Counted from the first letter of the stretch, positions 8,900 to 20,955 are shown. The stretch is DNA of 64,000 bases from Taxillus chinensis (GCA_023512835.1 CM042087.1:21643260-21707259); one strand, 5' to 3'. The notes: generated by a model from the sequence alone, not told the origin. Numbers and translations are program-made.

Positions 8900-11592
8900 A
8901 TGGCACCCAAAACTTCTCTTTCCGGTGTTAACGCCGGCCATCTGGTTGATTGGCGTGCTATCTCCGATCCTCCGGCTTGGTTTCTGGACCTCCGCCCACT
9001 CCCTGGAAGCCTCTCACATCCCTGAACTGATCTCCAACCCTGTCGGCCTTCTTATTGAAGACATCCTTGAGTTCTACCGATGGATCCGTTGCACCACCGA
9101 CTCCATTATCTCCTACGTCCGCGGTGAATCCATCTTGATCACCCCTGACATCCTCCGCACCGCTCTCAACCTCCCTCCTGATGATCCTCAGTGCCCGGAT
9201 GCTGAGACAATGGCTGTTTCCATGGGTTGCTCCTATAAGGGGAAGGAGCACAATATGGCGACCATATTGAGCCGCTGCCTCCTGGCTCGTACCATCGCTC
9301 CGGATTCCGTCCCGTACGACCTTCTATTGGCTATGTACGGCGTCTTTGAGCGTCTCCCGATGGACTGGGGGACTTTCTTGTTCCAATCGCTAAAGAATGG
9401 TCCAAAGAACCATTCTTTTGGGCGGATACTCAGCGCTGTCTTCAAGCATCTATATCCGGACCATTTTGCAGATATGATGCTATTCCTTTCCCTCAGGCTT
9501 ATTATCTTCGCCACCTTACAACTAATGGGAACATGACAGCTCACCGTCCCTATGCTGCTCTCTACCTTCTTTCTGCCTTGGAACAACAAGGTAGCTCGGT
9601 TGGTGACCCCTCCGACAGCCATGCCCCCGAAGTCAGCTTTGCTCACCGGTCCTCCCGGATTCAGTCCGTTGCTGCCCCTTCCATCTCTCGAGCCTCCCAG
9701 CACAGCGTCCGTGCCGACCCCTCTGAGGTTGTGGGACCATCTCAGCCCAATTTACCTAAGGCTGTTTCCCCAGCACCTTCTGCTGTGGATATCCCCACTC
9801 CCTCCACTTCCCATTGTTGCTGCCGCAGTTGATACTGCCGTTGCCACTGCCGTCCCTGATGTCCCAAAATCTCTTCTGGAAGCTCCTCTGCCTCCTCTAC
9901 CTCAACCCCAAGACTACCTTGACCATCTCTCCGCCAACACCCTAACAGACCTATGGTTCCATTTTAGCCTCGCCTGCACAGCCTCCATCCCCGACAATGA
10001 CCTCAAGGTGTTTTATGCCAAACACACCCGCACCCCGGAGGATATGATCGTCTGGAATCTGGACCATGGCTTTCTTATGCCAGCTCACATTTCGGACGTT
10101 CCCTTCACTGTCTCCTCCGGAAAGGCCCATAACGCACGGGTTCCCTCCCCTGCTAAGGCTTGGTCCGCCTCTCCTGCAGATGCCATCCCTATTGTTAACC
10201 TCTCTGGTCAAAGTGGCTCTACTGCTTCGGATGCTCCGGATGCCCCCTCTGCTGCTGCTGCTAACATCCCTTCCACTCCTGCTGACTCTTCTGCCCACCG
10301 CACACCTGCACCCATTCTTGCCGGGGAGTCCTCCAAAGCTCCGGACTTAGCACTTGGATGTGCCTTCTTTGGCACGGTTCACTCCAATGCTGTGCTGTCT
10401 GCTCAGCTGGACTGTCACGCCCAAGCTCAAATCGCCCAAATTTCTGCCATCGTCACTAAGGTTGATGCCCTTGGTGCCCAACTCCTCTCCGCCTTAACCA
10501 ACTCTTCCACCTCCATCGAGCAAAAGATGGATCTTGTCACCTCGTCCATCTATTCCCTGTCTACCTCTTTTGCGGACTTGGCCCACACGATGGCTTGCCC
10601 TCCTCTCGTCCCTTGCCAATCTACCCAACCGGGGGAAAAAGTGTCATCTGATCCTCCTGCACCTTCCTCCTCTCGTGCTGAAAAAAAGCGGTCTGCATCC
10701 TCACTACTTTCGGGAGTTACCATCCCCAAACGCAGCCGCTTCTTTCAGCCCAGCTCCTCTAGTGCAGCTCCTCCTTCGACCACTTCATTTGCAGCGGCTG
10801 ACACCTTCCTCCAATCATACGCGGATCTTGATCCTCTTGATAAGGATGGAAGTGTTTTTAATGCTATGGCCAGGTATGCTGCGTCAAATGCTGAGAGAAG
10901 ATGTCTGTCCGAGTTGTACCCCTTCTCTCCTCAAGACATAAGGACTATTCATTCTGAGATGGGTCTGCTCACCACAGAAGACATAGACAACTTCTCGCGG
11001 GCAGTTAAGATGGAAATGAGGTTATTTTCTTCCCTATACAAGGGCAGGCACATGTTTGATATCTTGCCTTGTTGGAATGAAGGATATCTTCCAGACATAG
11101 CCGATATTCAGACCTTCATTAACGGAACTGCTGAAGATAGCACTCCCTGGAAGACTCTTCAATCTGTTCTCATTCCATACCGGGTCATGACGCTGCACTT
11201 CATGCTGGTTGTCTTTATGATTCCTTCCAAGCTGCTGATTCTAATTGATTCCCATCAAATTATGGAGCAAAATGTTAGAAAGAATCAATTTGAGCCTCTG
11301 TGTATTCATCTGACGGAAGCCGTAAAGCAATTGGGGCTTTATGAAGAAAAGGGCTTAACTCCGTTGGGTCCAACTGAAAAGCTGAAGGCGACGGTCCGGG
11401 GCAAGAAACTAGTGCCACAACAGCCTGATGGAGATAGGCTGCGGAGCCTTTGTCCATTTCTTTATCAAATCTATTGTTAAGGTAGATAAAAACTGGAATA
11501 GTATCCAAGCCTACACAATGGAGCAGACAATGAAGCTTAGAGAGAAGGCTATAACGATGATCTTCAAGTATAGTAAGCCTTATGTACCTTAA
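8900..11592 (+). pseudogene. Extra 3' gene of Copia-1: plant-transposon-type N-terminus, C48 (ULP1-like) C-terminus, frameshifted
   Basis: This gene sits where Sireviruses carry an env-like gene. ATG 8900 matches the start in Copia-D. The N-terminal part (to about 9500) looks like the putative plant transposon protein domain (DSVPYDLLLAMYGVF, PMDWGTF). A Pro/Ala/Ser-rich middle and a heptad-like helix (about 10390-10590) follow, then basic clusters KKRS and PKRSR near 10690-10740. The C-terminal part reads like a C48 peptidase: LIPYR then LHFMLVVF (His 11196-11198), LILIDS (Asp 11247-11249), VPQQPDG (Gln 11421-11423) and a Cys-Gly-Ala-Phe-Val run (Cys 11440-11442) one base out of frame. Frame changes fall near 8990, 9480, 9815 and 11439; the end is TAA 11590-11592. 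No clear membrane anchor is seen, so an envelope role is doubtful. Confidence 0.72.
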
Positions 11593-11721
11593 TGAAAATT
11601 TTGTATAAAGGCTGAATTGTACTTTATTGCTAATCAATGAAAATGGGTGTAATTTCTTTTCTGTTTGTTATCTCTTTGCGTTGCTTACCGGATCGGATTA
11701 CAAAGGGTTTGGACATATCCC

Positions 11722-11735
11722 TAATTAGGGGAGAT
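11722..11735 (+). other. Polypurine tract next to the 3' LTR
   Basis: Aattaggggagat directly precedes TGTTGG of the 3' LTR, the expected site of plus-strand priming. Confidence 0.8.
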
Positions 11736-13139
11736 TGTTGGATTAAGCCCAAAATTTGGATAATGCTGATAAAGCCCTATGTAATTTGATTTGAGACCTC
11801 TGTTGTTTTATCTTAAGTCATTGTAGAAGATATGACCTTCATCCGGATCTACACTCGTGTGAGCAAAGCTAAGGAAGGGATACAAAATCCTGACCCAGGT
11901 GAGAATGAGTGTCATCAAACACTTGGTATATAACCAAGTCTTTGCCTCATACGGAATAAGGATCATTCGTGCGGACTAAGAACCTAAAAGCTACGGACTA
12001 AGAAATCCACACTTAATACTTCAACGGACTAAGTCTAAAAGATACGAAGTAAGAATCTTAGTCTACAAAGTCGCACGGAGTAAGAGAGTCAACACGGAGT
12101 TAAAAAGATAAGTCTTCCACTCAACCGGACTAAAGTAAAGAAGACACGGAGTAAGGAATCCGAGTCTTTCATAGATGCGGAGTAAGGAAGCACTTCTACG
12201 GAATAAGAACTTGAGTCTTTATTCGCACGGAGTAAGGAAACTAGATGAGGAGTAAGGAATCTGAACCACTCACTCATGCGGAGTAAGGATGTGCTGATAC
12301 GGAGTAAGCCATCCGTTCCTTTAACTCATGCGGAGTAAGAAAGCGCTGATGCGGAGTAAGCACTCTGACCTTCTATTTCATACGGAGTATGGAAGCGCTT
12401 ACACGGAATAAGGATTCCAATACCAAAATTGATACAGAGTAAGTAATCAATATTACGGAGTAAGTATCCGAGCTTAATTTAAACACATAGTAAGGAACCT
12501 TATACCGGATTCAAGAAGACGCTACTTCAACTTATCTCTTCGTAATCAAAGTCACCAGCTCGCTGTTTCCCGATGTAAGACAAACTTATTGATAACCTAA
12601 AGCATCTTACACGTGGATCATCCGGATATGTGGACACAACTTTAACTACACTTGGGAACTTACAAAGACTCTTATGCGTTGCAAACCCAAGATCTTGAAG
12701 ACCACATCCGCAGCAATTAATGCAGAGAGATTTCCGAGAGAGAGTAAATGGGCACAATATCCGGAACAACAAGTTCCAAGGTTGTCTCTTGTGGATGTCA
12801 CTATAAATAGCAACACTTGTATATTTATAAAAAAGTGCATAAGTGAAAGCATATAGTTTTGTGTATGTACTAAAAGCTCATAGAGATCATAGAGGCTAGC
12901 ATGTGTGTACTTGTAAATAGAGTACCAAAGAGTTGTTAAGTAGGTCTAAAAGCTTTCAAGCTTTAGTCTGCTTCAATTTTGTTGTATTTATCATTCTGAT
13001 AATAAAACAAAATACTTCCACTATCTGGTTATCTTTTGCATTGATTCTATCTCTTAACCAGATAAGTGTTGTGCCAAAGAGAAAGAAAAGAGTTTCGATA
13101 AGAGCCTATTCACCCCCTCTAGGCTCCAAGGGACCAACA
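11736..13139 (+). repeat. Copia-1 3' LTR
   Basis: 1404 bp, TGTTGGATT to GGGACCAACA, collinear with the 5' LTR. The CGGANTAAG array is at 11950-12494, a G-box near 12613 and a TATA box at 12801-12810. Confidence 0.93.
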
Positions 13140-13144
13140 AAAGC
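13140..13144. repeat. Target site duplication of Copia-1, right copy (aaagc)
   Basis: Pairs with aaagt at 1067-1071. The unoccupied family-C LTR at 17690 supports aaagc as the target. Confidence 0.7.
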
Positions 13145-13279
13145 CTTCTTAAATAAGTCATTAAAATCCCCCCTTCAAATCAAAGTCACATCCCTTTATT
13201 TATCTGTAGAAAGTGATTAACAAATACAAAAAAGTTTAAAGCGGGAAATAAATGTGTATCTCCTACCCAAAGAAAATTG
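13140..13279 (-). repeat. Family-C LTR fragment, right part
   Basis: Continues the fragment broken at 1071. It matches 17690-17815 (gccttcttaaata, cccctttatttatctg-type blocks) and ends gggtccaata, the complement of the family-C LTR start. Confidence 0.7.
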
Positions 13280-13289
13280 GGTCCAATAA

Positions 13290-13465
13290 TAAGTGTATGA
13301 ATTGTGACAAGTAATAAAGTAGATTTTTAAGTTCGGATATCAAACCCAAGGAAAGGATGTAGAATTTGGAAATTTGAAACTAGCTTATAAAGACATTTTT
13401 GATTGGAATAATATAAAAATAGAACTAAACTTAAAAATACTATTTTGAGGAATGGGAGAGATGGA
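13290..13465. repeat. Right arm of the diverged inverted repeat (partner 1-178)
   Basis: The reverse complement aligns with 1-178. It abuts the start of a minus-oriented family-C LTR fragment. Confidence 0.6.
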
Positions 13466-14552
13466 ATAACACTTTTAAAGTAAAGAAATATTCAATTGAT
13501 AAAGGCGATTGGAGTTAAGATTTCGTTTGATGTATTTTCATGTATTTTTTAAAAATTATACTTAATCTAATTCTTTCCTTGTGATCATGTTTAATACCTA
13601 ACCTCTAATGCATGAATTAGCCTTTTCCAAGTGCCATAATTCTTGTATACACCCTAGTATGGGGACGGATAATGCTTTAAGATTTGGATTGTTTAGTCTA
13701 GAGCTAGCATCACACACACTCTTAACTTGGTATCCTAGGTTTTACATTGACTTTCACAAATTATGCAATCCCCAGTTTGAGTATCTTGATTTTTCCAGTA
13801 ATTATGCTTCATTTTCTAATCCTTCACATAAATACCTAATATGATAAAATGAAGTAGCCAAGTCCATTTTATGTTTTAAACCCAAGATATTCAATAAACA
13901 CTCACACGGTGAAAAAGATTAAACTAAAACATTGCAAATTAATTTATTACATCAAACTCCATCATAACCCTAATCAAATGCTTTAAGCTTCCATAGTTTG
14001 ATTGAAGACAAAAGATATGCAACACATGGATTTAAAAGAATATAAAAGAATAACTTTCCTAATTGCCCAAGAATTTCCAAGATTGATCTTCTTTTCCAAG
14101 AAGAATGCCTTCAAGCTCCAATGGATACCCAGACCTTCTTCAGAAGCTCTCTTTATCTACTCTAGATGAGGATGTAAGATGGTAGAAAATTGTATGTTAA
14201 ACATGGATGATCAACTGCCCTTTTATAACCTTTCAAGCTTGAATTTGAACTTTTAAATTTGAAATCTTCATAAATCCTCCATAATTCTTCCAACTAAAGC
14301 CCCCACTTAATCACTTGTAACTCCTTATTTTTTAATTTGAAAAAGTGATTAAATATTCATCTTTTATCACTCAATTAAATCCAAAAAAACTCCAGTCCCA
14401 ATGCAAGCACTCTTTTGAATTTGAATTTCTTCTATTAATTCCCCTTTGACTTAAGTGAAGTGTTTATTCTTTGTCCAAATGACTTCAGTTGAGAAGGGAA
14501 TAAGTGAGCTTCCAAAATGAGGATTCCATTGCCAAAATTTGGGATTGGATGG
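13466..14552. other. AT-rich DNA, no gene recognised
   Basis: Only short frames with no domain. The stretch may be decayed internal sequence of a family-C element, since family-C LTR sequences flank it on both sides. No repeat period, RNA gene or promoter is visible. Confidence 0.4.
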
Positions 14553-17500
14553 TGTCATCACCGGATTTCGTCCGGGGAAAACCCTTTCGAGAGATTCGGT
14601 TAACCCACCCTTCACCCAAATGGTGATGAAAATGAAAAAAACAGATCGCCACCAAATTTTTGAGGTGCAGTTGGTCACCTAAAATGATCTACGTCGCTAG
14701 AGCTAGGTCCGGGAGTTAAATACGTGTGGGGAAGGTTTAACACCCCCACAATGCCCTTTCGGTACCTATCTTAGAAGTATAGAGGTTTCTAACTTGTTTT
14801 AACCGTTTGCTAGTCCATGACAAAATGTTTCTACAGCTAAAGTTCAACCTCTTTTATTTTTTTTTAAGTTGTTTGTTAAAATTGAAATTAAATCAAAATT
14901 ACCCTAAGCCTCTAAGGGATATCCTAATGTTTTGTTTTGTTTTTATTTTTAATTTTTGTTTTTTTGTTTGTTTGTTTTGTTTGTTTATTTGATAATTTTA
15001 TATCTAAATTTTTAGAAATTAAATCTAATTTTAAAAACTAAAAATTTTTTAAGGGTTTAAATTATTTAAGTCTTATGTTCAAAGTTTAAAACTTAAAATG
15101 CATGTTTTTTCTTTAGATGCTAAGGATAAAAAATGATGAAATAAAAAACTAAAAACAAAAAAATCCAAGTATTGAAAAGCCAGTGTTGGAAAAGGTTTTT
15201 TTGCTTTTGTTTTGCTTTTTTGTTTTTGTTTGTTTGTTTTTTTAGAAATAAAACAATAATAAAACCATTTAAAAAAAAAAGAAAACACACACAAATAAAA
15301 GTATAGTGTGTGAAAGTAACATCCAAAAAATATATCTTCCCCTCTTTTTTTTTTCACTTTTTTTTGTCTTTTTGTCTTTTTCTTTTGTTTTCTCTCATTT
15401 CTACTATTTGACGGTTATTTAAATGATACACAAAGGAAAGTCACAAAGGACCTTATTACATCTCAAAATAAAATCCTAATGTAATCTAGAGAAATAGTAA
15501 AAATAAAATAAAGTAGTTAAAACAAAAAAAAAAACGGGAAGTACAATCTTCCTGCAAAATAAGGGTTAGAAAAAAACAGCAACAACTAAACACTCAACAG
15601 TGCTAAAAAGCGTGCGGTCGAATATTAACAAAACAAATAATAAAAGCAGATAAAACCAAGCAAAATATGAGCCGAAAAAAATCATAAAACAAGAACAAGC
15701 ATCATCATGAGCTGTAGAAAATCCGCCCCACGGGACATGACATGACGGTAGCAACAAGTGTTAACAAGCATAGAGCAGTGGAAAAAGCATCAACATGGCA
15801 ACAAAACATGAGACAGATTCAACACCTGAAACAAAACTTATACACAGTTTCAAAATGGGCCATTGTGGCAAAAATCGTATACCATGGTGGAACCAAATCC
15901 AAGTAGCATAGAATAGCAACGTGTAGAAAACGCAATAAAGCTGTAGCCTTAATGGTTTTCAAACAATCATAGAATAGGCATCAACATAGCACCTTTGATA
16001 AGCACGTGGATATCAGAAACAAATCATAGGCACTAATGTAATCACAAAACAAGCTTGAAAAACCTATAATCAAAATCAAGTTAACAATACTAGAGAAAAC
16101 GTTGGAATAGAGACAGTATCATGATCATGCAAAATACAGCTAAACAAAACTGATTGTTAACAAAACATTGGGGGGGGGGGGGAACAAAACAAAACTAGGA
16201 GCATGTATTTTATACCATGAACGAAATAAAAACAGGAACAAGGTCAAGCAAAGGTTACAACAAGTAATTAGCAGTAGTAACAGAGCAGAATCAAAACAAA
16301 AATAAAACATAAACAAACAAATCAAACCACCACGTGAACACAGCTTCCTCCCTTGATTCAAGAACTGAATACCTCCTTTTGATCCATCTTTGCTTGCTCT
16401 TTAGCCTCTTGAACTCGACTGACCTCTTCTGGTTTCTTTGGGTGTTAATGGACAGTAGAATTGGAGGATGCAGGGTGGTGAAAACCTCATGGGATGGCAG
16501 TGCGGTTTGGTCAAGGCTGCGGTGAGAGGAGTTTCATGGTCGAAGGCAGTGCTAGCGGGGAGCGAGGGCTTTGGGTGTGATTGGCGGTGTCGTAGGAAGA
16601 CCACGGGTCGATTCTGATTAGATCCGTTGCGGGGCGCCCGTCGTTTATGCCGGCGGCCATGGGCTATGCTACTACTGGGTCGGCATCCACTGGGGGTATG
16701 GCAGTGCTGTGGTGAAGAGGACCATGTTGGAGGACGGTGAAATGGCGGTGGATGGTGGTGTGTTTTCTGGTCGGGGAAGTAAGGACGACATTGGCGAGGC
16801 GATTTTTGGGCAACGAGGGGGAACTCCTCAATGGATTAAAAGAGATGAGGATTGAGAGCTATTCTGGTTAGAATTTTTGGATCATGGGAGCCCCCATGAA
16901 ATAGTTTGATGTGTGATTGTATATATAGATGAAGGATTAGGGTTAAAGTTTGATGGAGGTGGCATGGAGAGAGAGAAAAGGAGGTAGGAGCATGGCCGAG
17001 AGGGGGTAGGCATGATGCTGTCCGGCATAGATAAGGAAGACGACGCAGGGGAGAGAGAAGGGAAGACAATGTGTTAGAGAGGAGAGACATGAGAATATTC
17101 TATTTTTTTTATTTTTGCTTTTGCTTTGTTATTTTGTTTTATTCTTAAGCTAATAAGGAGATGACACATGGACTGGGGTAGGCAGAAAAAGAAAGAGATG
17201 GCGGCTAGGGTTTCTGATTTTTCAATTGGGTATTTTTTTAACTAATGTTTTTAAGTTTTGGATTCAGGAAGGCAACTCAGGTTTTAAAAAAATTTCAAGA
17301 AAATTATTTTTGAACTTCGGGCGTCGTGACGAGCTACCCCATGTCCTTTTTATTTTAAAATGATTTTATTTTTCAACCAAGCCTATACTACGTGTCTCGA
17401 AACTGCTTTATTACTTAAAATATTTTTTTTGCTTTTTCAAAAATAAGCTTTGTGAGCGAATATATGCAATATATATGTCAAAATTCTTAGAATGATGAGG

Positions 17501-17815
17501 GGATTAAGAAAATGAGGTTCGTGACCTGATTCGGAGTGTCGTTTTGAATATTGGCTGTTAGTTAACCACCGTTAGCGGTCCAAATATGATTTTGACCATA
17601 ACTTTTTTGTTTGACCTCAGATTTGAGCACGGTTAAAAGTGCTAATCCTGGAATTTGGTTTTTTATCACCTAGGACTAGATATTTAGCATTTGAAAGCCT
17701 TTTTAAAGAATTCATTAAAATCTCTCTTTGAATCAACTGTCACATCTCTTTATTTATCTGATTTAAAGCAAAAAATAAATATGTATGTCCAACCCAGACA
17801 AAATAGGGTCTAACA
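14553..17815 (-). repeat. Full-length family-C (Tat/Ogre-like) LTR
   Basis: On the minus strand it starts TGTTAGACCC (17815) and ends CCGGTGATGACA (14553), 3263 bp. Its end region is the reverse complement of 51720-51958 and its start resembles the reverse of 47655-47880. No primer site follows it and no clear polypurine tract precedes it. The flanking pentamers (gatgg and tttgg) do not match, so it is either an old solo LTR or one side of a rearranged element. Poly-T/A stretches and a G run at about 16170-16181 are inside; long open frames are absent. Confidence 0.75.
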
Positions 17816-18439
17816 TTTGGGTAAAGAAAGCTTCACCCAACCTTCACCCGACCACCATCTAATGACCTTGGATCTCACCCGACCAAAATGATGTTTTCTT
17901 CATGGAGGCTTGTAAACTCTAAATATGCAAAAATAAGCTTCACCTAACTTGGTCGGGTGAAGCATCCTTTATCCAACCACCACCAAACCACCTCAGATTT
18001 CACCCAACTAGAAGGAAAGTGTCTTCAATGAAGCTCGAGTCCTTCAACAGACTAGCTTTAGATTCACTCGTCATGGTCTTTAGGTCATTGGGATTCCAAC
18101 TACCTTCTGATGATCTGGTGAATTATTCTGTGTCTTGAATTTCTATCAAAATATAGCAAAAATACCACAAAAACTTTAAAAAAGCCTCTTTTCCAGGGTG
18201 GGGCATGAAAATGTAATAAATTATGTAATAAATGAAGCAAAAGAGTATAAAAATGTACCCAAAGTGGCCATAATGACCTGTGTTTGAGAATTTGAGGAGT
18301 TAGTCATTCGTGCATTTGAGCAAGGACTCCTGTCTAGATGGTTAGTGGGAGTCTGAGGGCGCAACGCCTCATCGGGGGTCTCGTCCCTTGCAGGGATTTT
18401 GGGGTAGTGCCCCAGAAGACAAATTATTTTGGAGAAGCT
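17816..18439. other. Unassigned DNA between family-C LTRs
   Basis: No gene. A cluster of cacccaac/cacccgac words around 17840-18010 suggests a decayed repeat. The palindrome-like ggggtagtgcccc lies at about 18400. Confidence 0.4.
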
Positions 18440-18668
18440 AAGTTGAATTGCCATGTAAAGGTTTGGTTGATGCAGCCTTGGTCGATGTGGGAGTGGTCGA
18501 CGTGGTTAACCTGGCGTGGTGGTTGGACGATGCCAATTAGACGAGTTTCTAGAGAGTTTGGTCGATGCGAGATGAATTTCGATGTGTGGTCGACGTGGTC
18601 GAGGTTGACCAAAGTAGTTTCCTGAGAGGTTTCCCAAGTGTGTCGATCGATGTGAGATGCTTTGTAGA
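18440..18668. repeat. Degenerate GTCGA(T/C)GTGG repeat, left half
   Basis: Words such as ggtcgatgtgg and ggtcgacgtgg recur every 20-40 bp. The pattern resumes after element B at 47420-47545, so B split a repeat of about 340 bp. Confidence 0.6.
18664..18668. repeat. Target site duplication of element B, left copy (GTAGA)
   Basis: Identical to 47415-47419, at both ends of element B. Confidence 0.9.
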
Positions 18669-20463
18669 TGTCACGCCCCAAATTTCTTTCCCCTTTGGAA
18701 ATGGGTAATGACTGCCCATGCCCGCACCCGAAGGGTCAAGGGTTCGGTGTAAACACCAAAGTGAGGACACCTACCGCGGGTGCTGTCCTATCCCTGTATC
18801 ACTTGTCAACATGTCAAGGGGCATGTACCTGTTTCCATGCCAACCACACCACCACAATATACATACATACAGTATTCACAACCCAAAACATCAATTACAT
18901 TGCTCAGAGGTTTCAAGCTCTTTTACAACCCACTAGGGAACAAGCTCCCAATAACAAAACCAGGGTACACAAGTTCACAAATAAGAGAATCTCAAATATA
19001 ACGAAATAACCAAATGTATATATATATAAGGCCATACCGCCTCGGCGGCCCTACCAACTCAGCTCTTCCGCCTATCGCCTACTAGGTCCCGCGAAAAAAG
19101 TTCATATGAGGGGTGAGCACACCACGCCCAAGAGGGGATCAAGTCTCCCCAATCCCGTCCCACTCTAAAACTATGCATGTCAAGTGGATGCATGTGCTCG
19201 TGTAGTGACCTAAGCTAAAACAATAATCATCACCCAGTAAACACGCCTCATACCTCTGCCTGCACAGGAGGGAAGAGGACACCCCGCCACCACGGCGACG
19301 TGACATGCCACACCAGGCAAATGTGAATCTCATCTCAAGGGGTGTAGTATAATGATTGTCCCATACTCAGCTCAATTCCCCGCGTTTCTGGGGTTCTTAT
19401 CTCAACTCCCCGCGTTTCTGGGGTGCTCAACATACACATTTCAACATATACAACTCAACAATCTCAACTCAATAAACATAACTCAACAAACCCTACAAAC
19501 TCATTTAAGATACAAAAACTCAACTCTAATGTAAAACAACGATAGTCTCAGAACAATGAAATCATTACATATAACATCACCCAACCTCCTCTTGATCCCT
19601 AAAGTCCACACATTTCTCACTCTCATAGTTTGGATCATCAACCCAACCTTTCAAAGGAGATCCCCCCCCAAGGGGACCCCAAAACCCCCCCCCCGGCCTA
19701 TTGTCACGTGCTCCCCCAGGCAAATTAACTCCAAACATCATTCTAACCATCCCCAGAAGGTCGGGGTCGATTTTTAGCCAAAACAAGGGCAAGGTCGCAC
19801 GTGAAAAGGTCATTTTCACGTGCAAGGTATTCCTCAACTAACACTATGCCTCTAAGGAAGCTCCATGTAAAATTTGGGGCTATTTGGAGCAAGAATGAAT
19901 CTAACAAGTTGAAAAAGGCTTTCCCCCCTCTCTCACCCAAAGGTTCCAAAACCTTCCATTTTAATCATTTTTCCCTAAAAAACAAAACCAAAATTTTTTT
20001 TTTTTTTAATTTTTTTGAGTGATCGGGTTCTAACCCCATAAACCCAGGTCTAAATCCCTACTAGGCCTCACTCTCATTTGATTTCCCAAAACCAAAGGCC
20101 CTTCCCAAACCAAAAACGAGGTTTTCCCAAAACTTCCCCCCCACAAAACCCCAAAAAAAAAAAAAAAAAAAACCCCCCCCAACCAAAAAAAAAAAAAAAA
20201 CCAACCCAAAAAAAAAAAAAAAAAAAAAAAAACAACCCCAACCCCCCCCCACCCCCCACCCCCAAAACCAAAAAAAAAAAAAAAAAAAAAAAAAACCCCC
20301 CCCCCCCACCCCCCCCCCCCCCCCCCCGGACAACCCAACATCCCACCTCCCAATACCCAAGGCCCTCGAAAAACAAAAAATTTTTTAAACCCCAAAACTT
20401 CCACCAAAACAAACCCAAAAAAAAAAAAAAAAAACCCACACCCCCAACAAAAAAAAAAAAAAA

Positions 20464-20496
<33 letters not shown>

Positions 20497-20529
20497 AAAA
20501 AAACACAACCACAAAACCCAAAAAAAAAC

Positions 20530-20556
<27 letters not shown>
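18669..20556 (-). repeat. Element B 3' LTR, distal part
   Basis: Matches 45125-46750 nearly base for base up to about 19650, then degrades into A/C homopolymers. It is about 260 bp longer than the sister LTR segment, all due to the degraded tract. A duplicated hairpin-like block (ccccgcgtttctgggg) is at about 19377-19432, and a TATA-like run (tatatatataagg) near 19020. Confidence 0.85.
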
Positions 20557-20562
<6 letters not shown>

Positions 20563-20590
20563 CCCCCCCCCCCCCCCCCCCCCCCCCCAC
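19650..20590. other. Corrupted A/C homopolymer tract (probable consensus error)
   Basis: Long runs of A and C replace what should be ordinary LTR sequence: the sister LTR at 46100-46750 is normal and aligns on both sides and at islands such as gttttcccaaaactt and tattgtcacgtgc. Part of the block appears duplicated (about 20095 and 20345). The start of element A's 5' LTR is also lost here. Nothing in this tract should be translated. Confidence 0.8.
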
Positions 20591-20823
20591 CCAAGCCAAA
20601 ACCCTGGCGAAGGACCACTAAGTGACAGAGGATGACATTCGGAGAATAACGCACTTGACCACGCTTGATTCCGAGGAGAAATGAAATGATTATGATAAAA
20701 ACATCAAGTTGAATTGGACAACCAGTGGGCAGCCCGCTATTTTATTAATAACTTCCCCGATACTTGTCGTAATCCAACAAAGTCAATTGAATTGATTAGA
20801 TAACACCTTTATCTATCATTTCC

Positions 20824-20955
20824 AATGGTAAAAAAAACCAAAGTAAAAAAATAAAAAAAATCACCAAAAGCAACCAACCCCCCAAAAAAAGAAAAACCCC
20901 ACACCCCCCCCCCCCCCCCCCCCCAAAACCCCCCCCCCCCCCACCCACCACACCC
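20824..20955. other. Second corrupted A/C tract inside the 5' LTR
   Basis: In the 3' LTR this position holds a normal 192-bp repeat unit (35709-35900). Here it is replaced by about 140 bp of A and C runs, about 49 bp short. Confidence 0.75.

Larger units (their letters stand above)
1072..13139 (+). mobile_element. Copia-1, Sirevirus-like Ty1/Copia retrotransposon (decayed)
   Basis: A complete element by structure: 5' LTR, Met-tRNA-type primer site, gag, protease-integrase-RT-RNase H, a polypurine-like cluster, a long extra gene, polypurine tract and 3' LTR, flanked by a 5-bp duplication with one mismatch. The Copia domain order (integrase before RT), LTRs of 1.4 kb, long Gag with a coiled coil, repeated polypurine motifs and an extra gene after pol fit the Sirevirus lineage. 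All genes carry stops or shifts. The first 235 bp or so of the two LTRs differ at about eight positions, mostly C/T or G/A. Confidence 0.88.

Noticed and set aside
9533..9832. Separate gene of 99 codons
   Set aside because: It is a piece of the extra Copia gene in a shifted frame; Copia-D reads the same segment within one continuous frame.
8900..11592. Envelope protein call for the extra gene
   Set aside because: Position alone suggests env-like, but no signal peptide, clear membrane anchor or fusion segment is visible, and the C-terminus resembles a peptidase.
18668..19009. Frames repeated at 45100-45463
   Set aside because: They lie in both B LTRs, antisense to the element, without domains.
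20030..20654. Long open frames of Phe/Gly/Pro/Lys runs on both strands
   Set aside because: They are translations of the corrupted A/C homopolymer tract and have no counterpart in the sister LTR.
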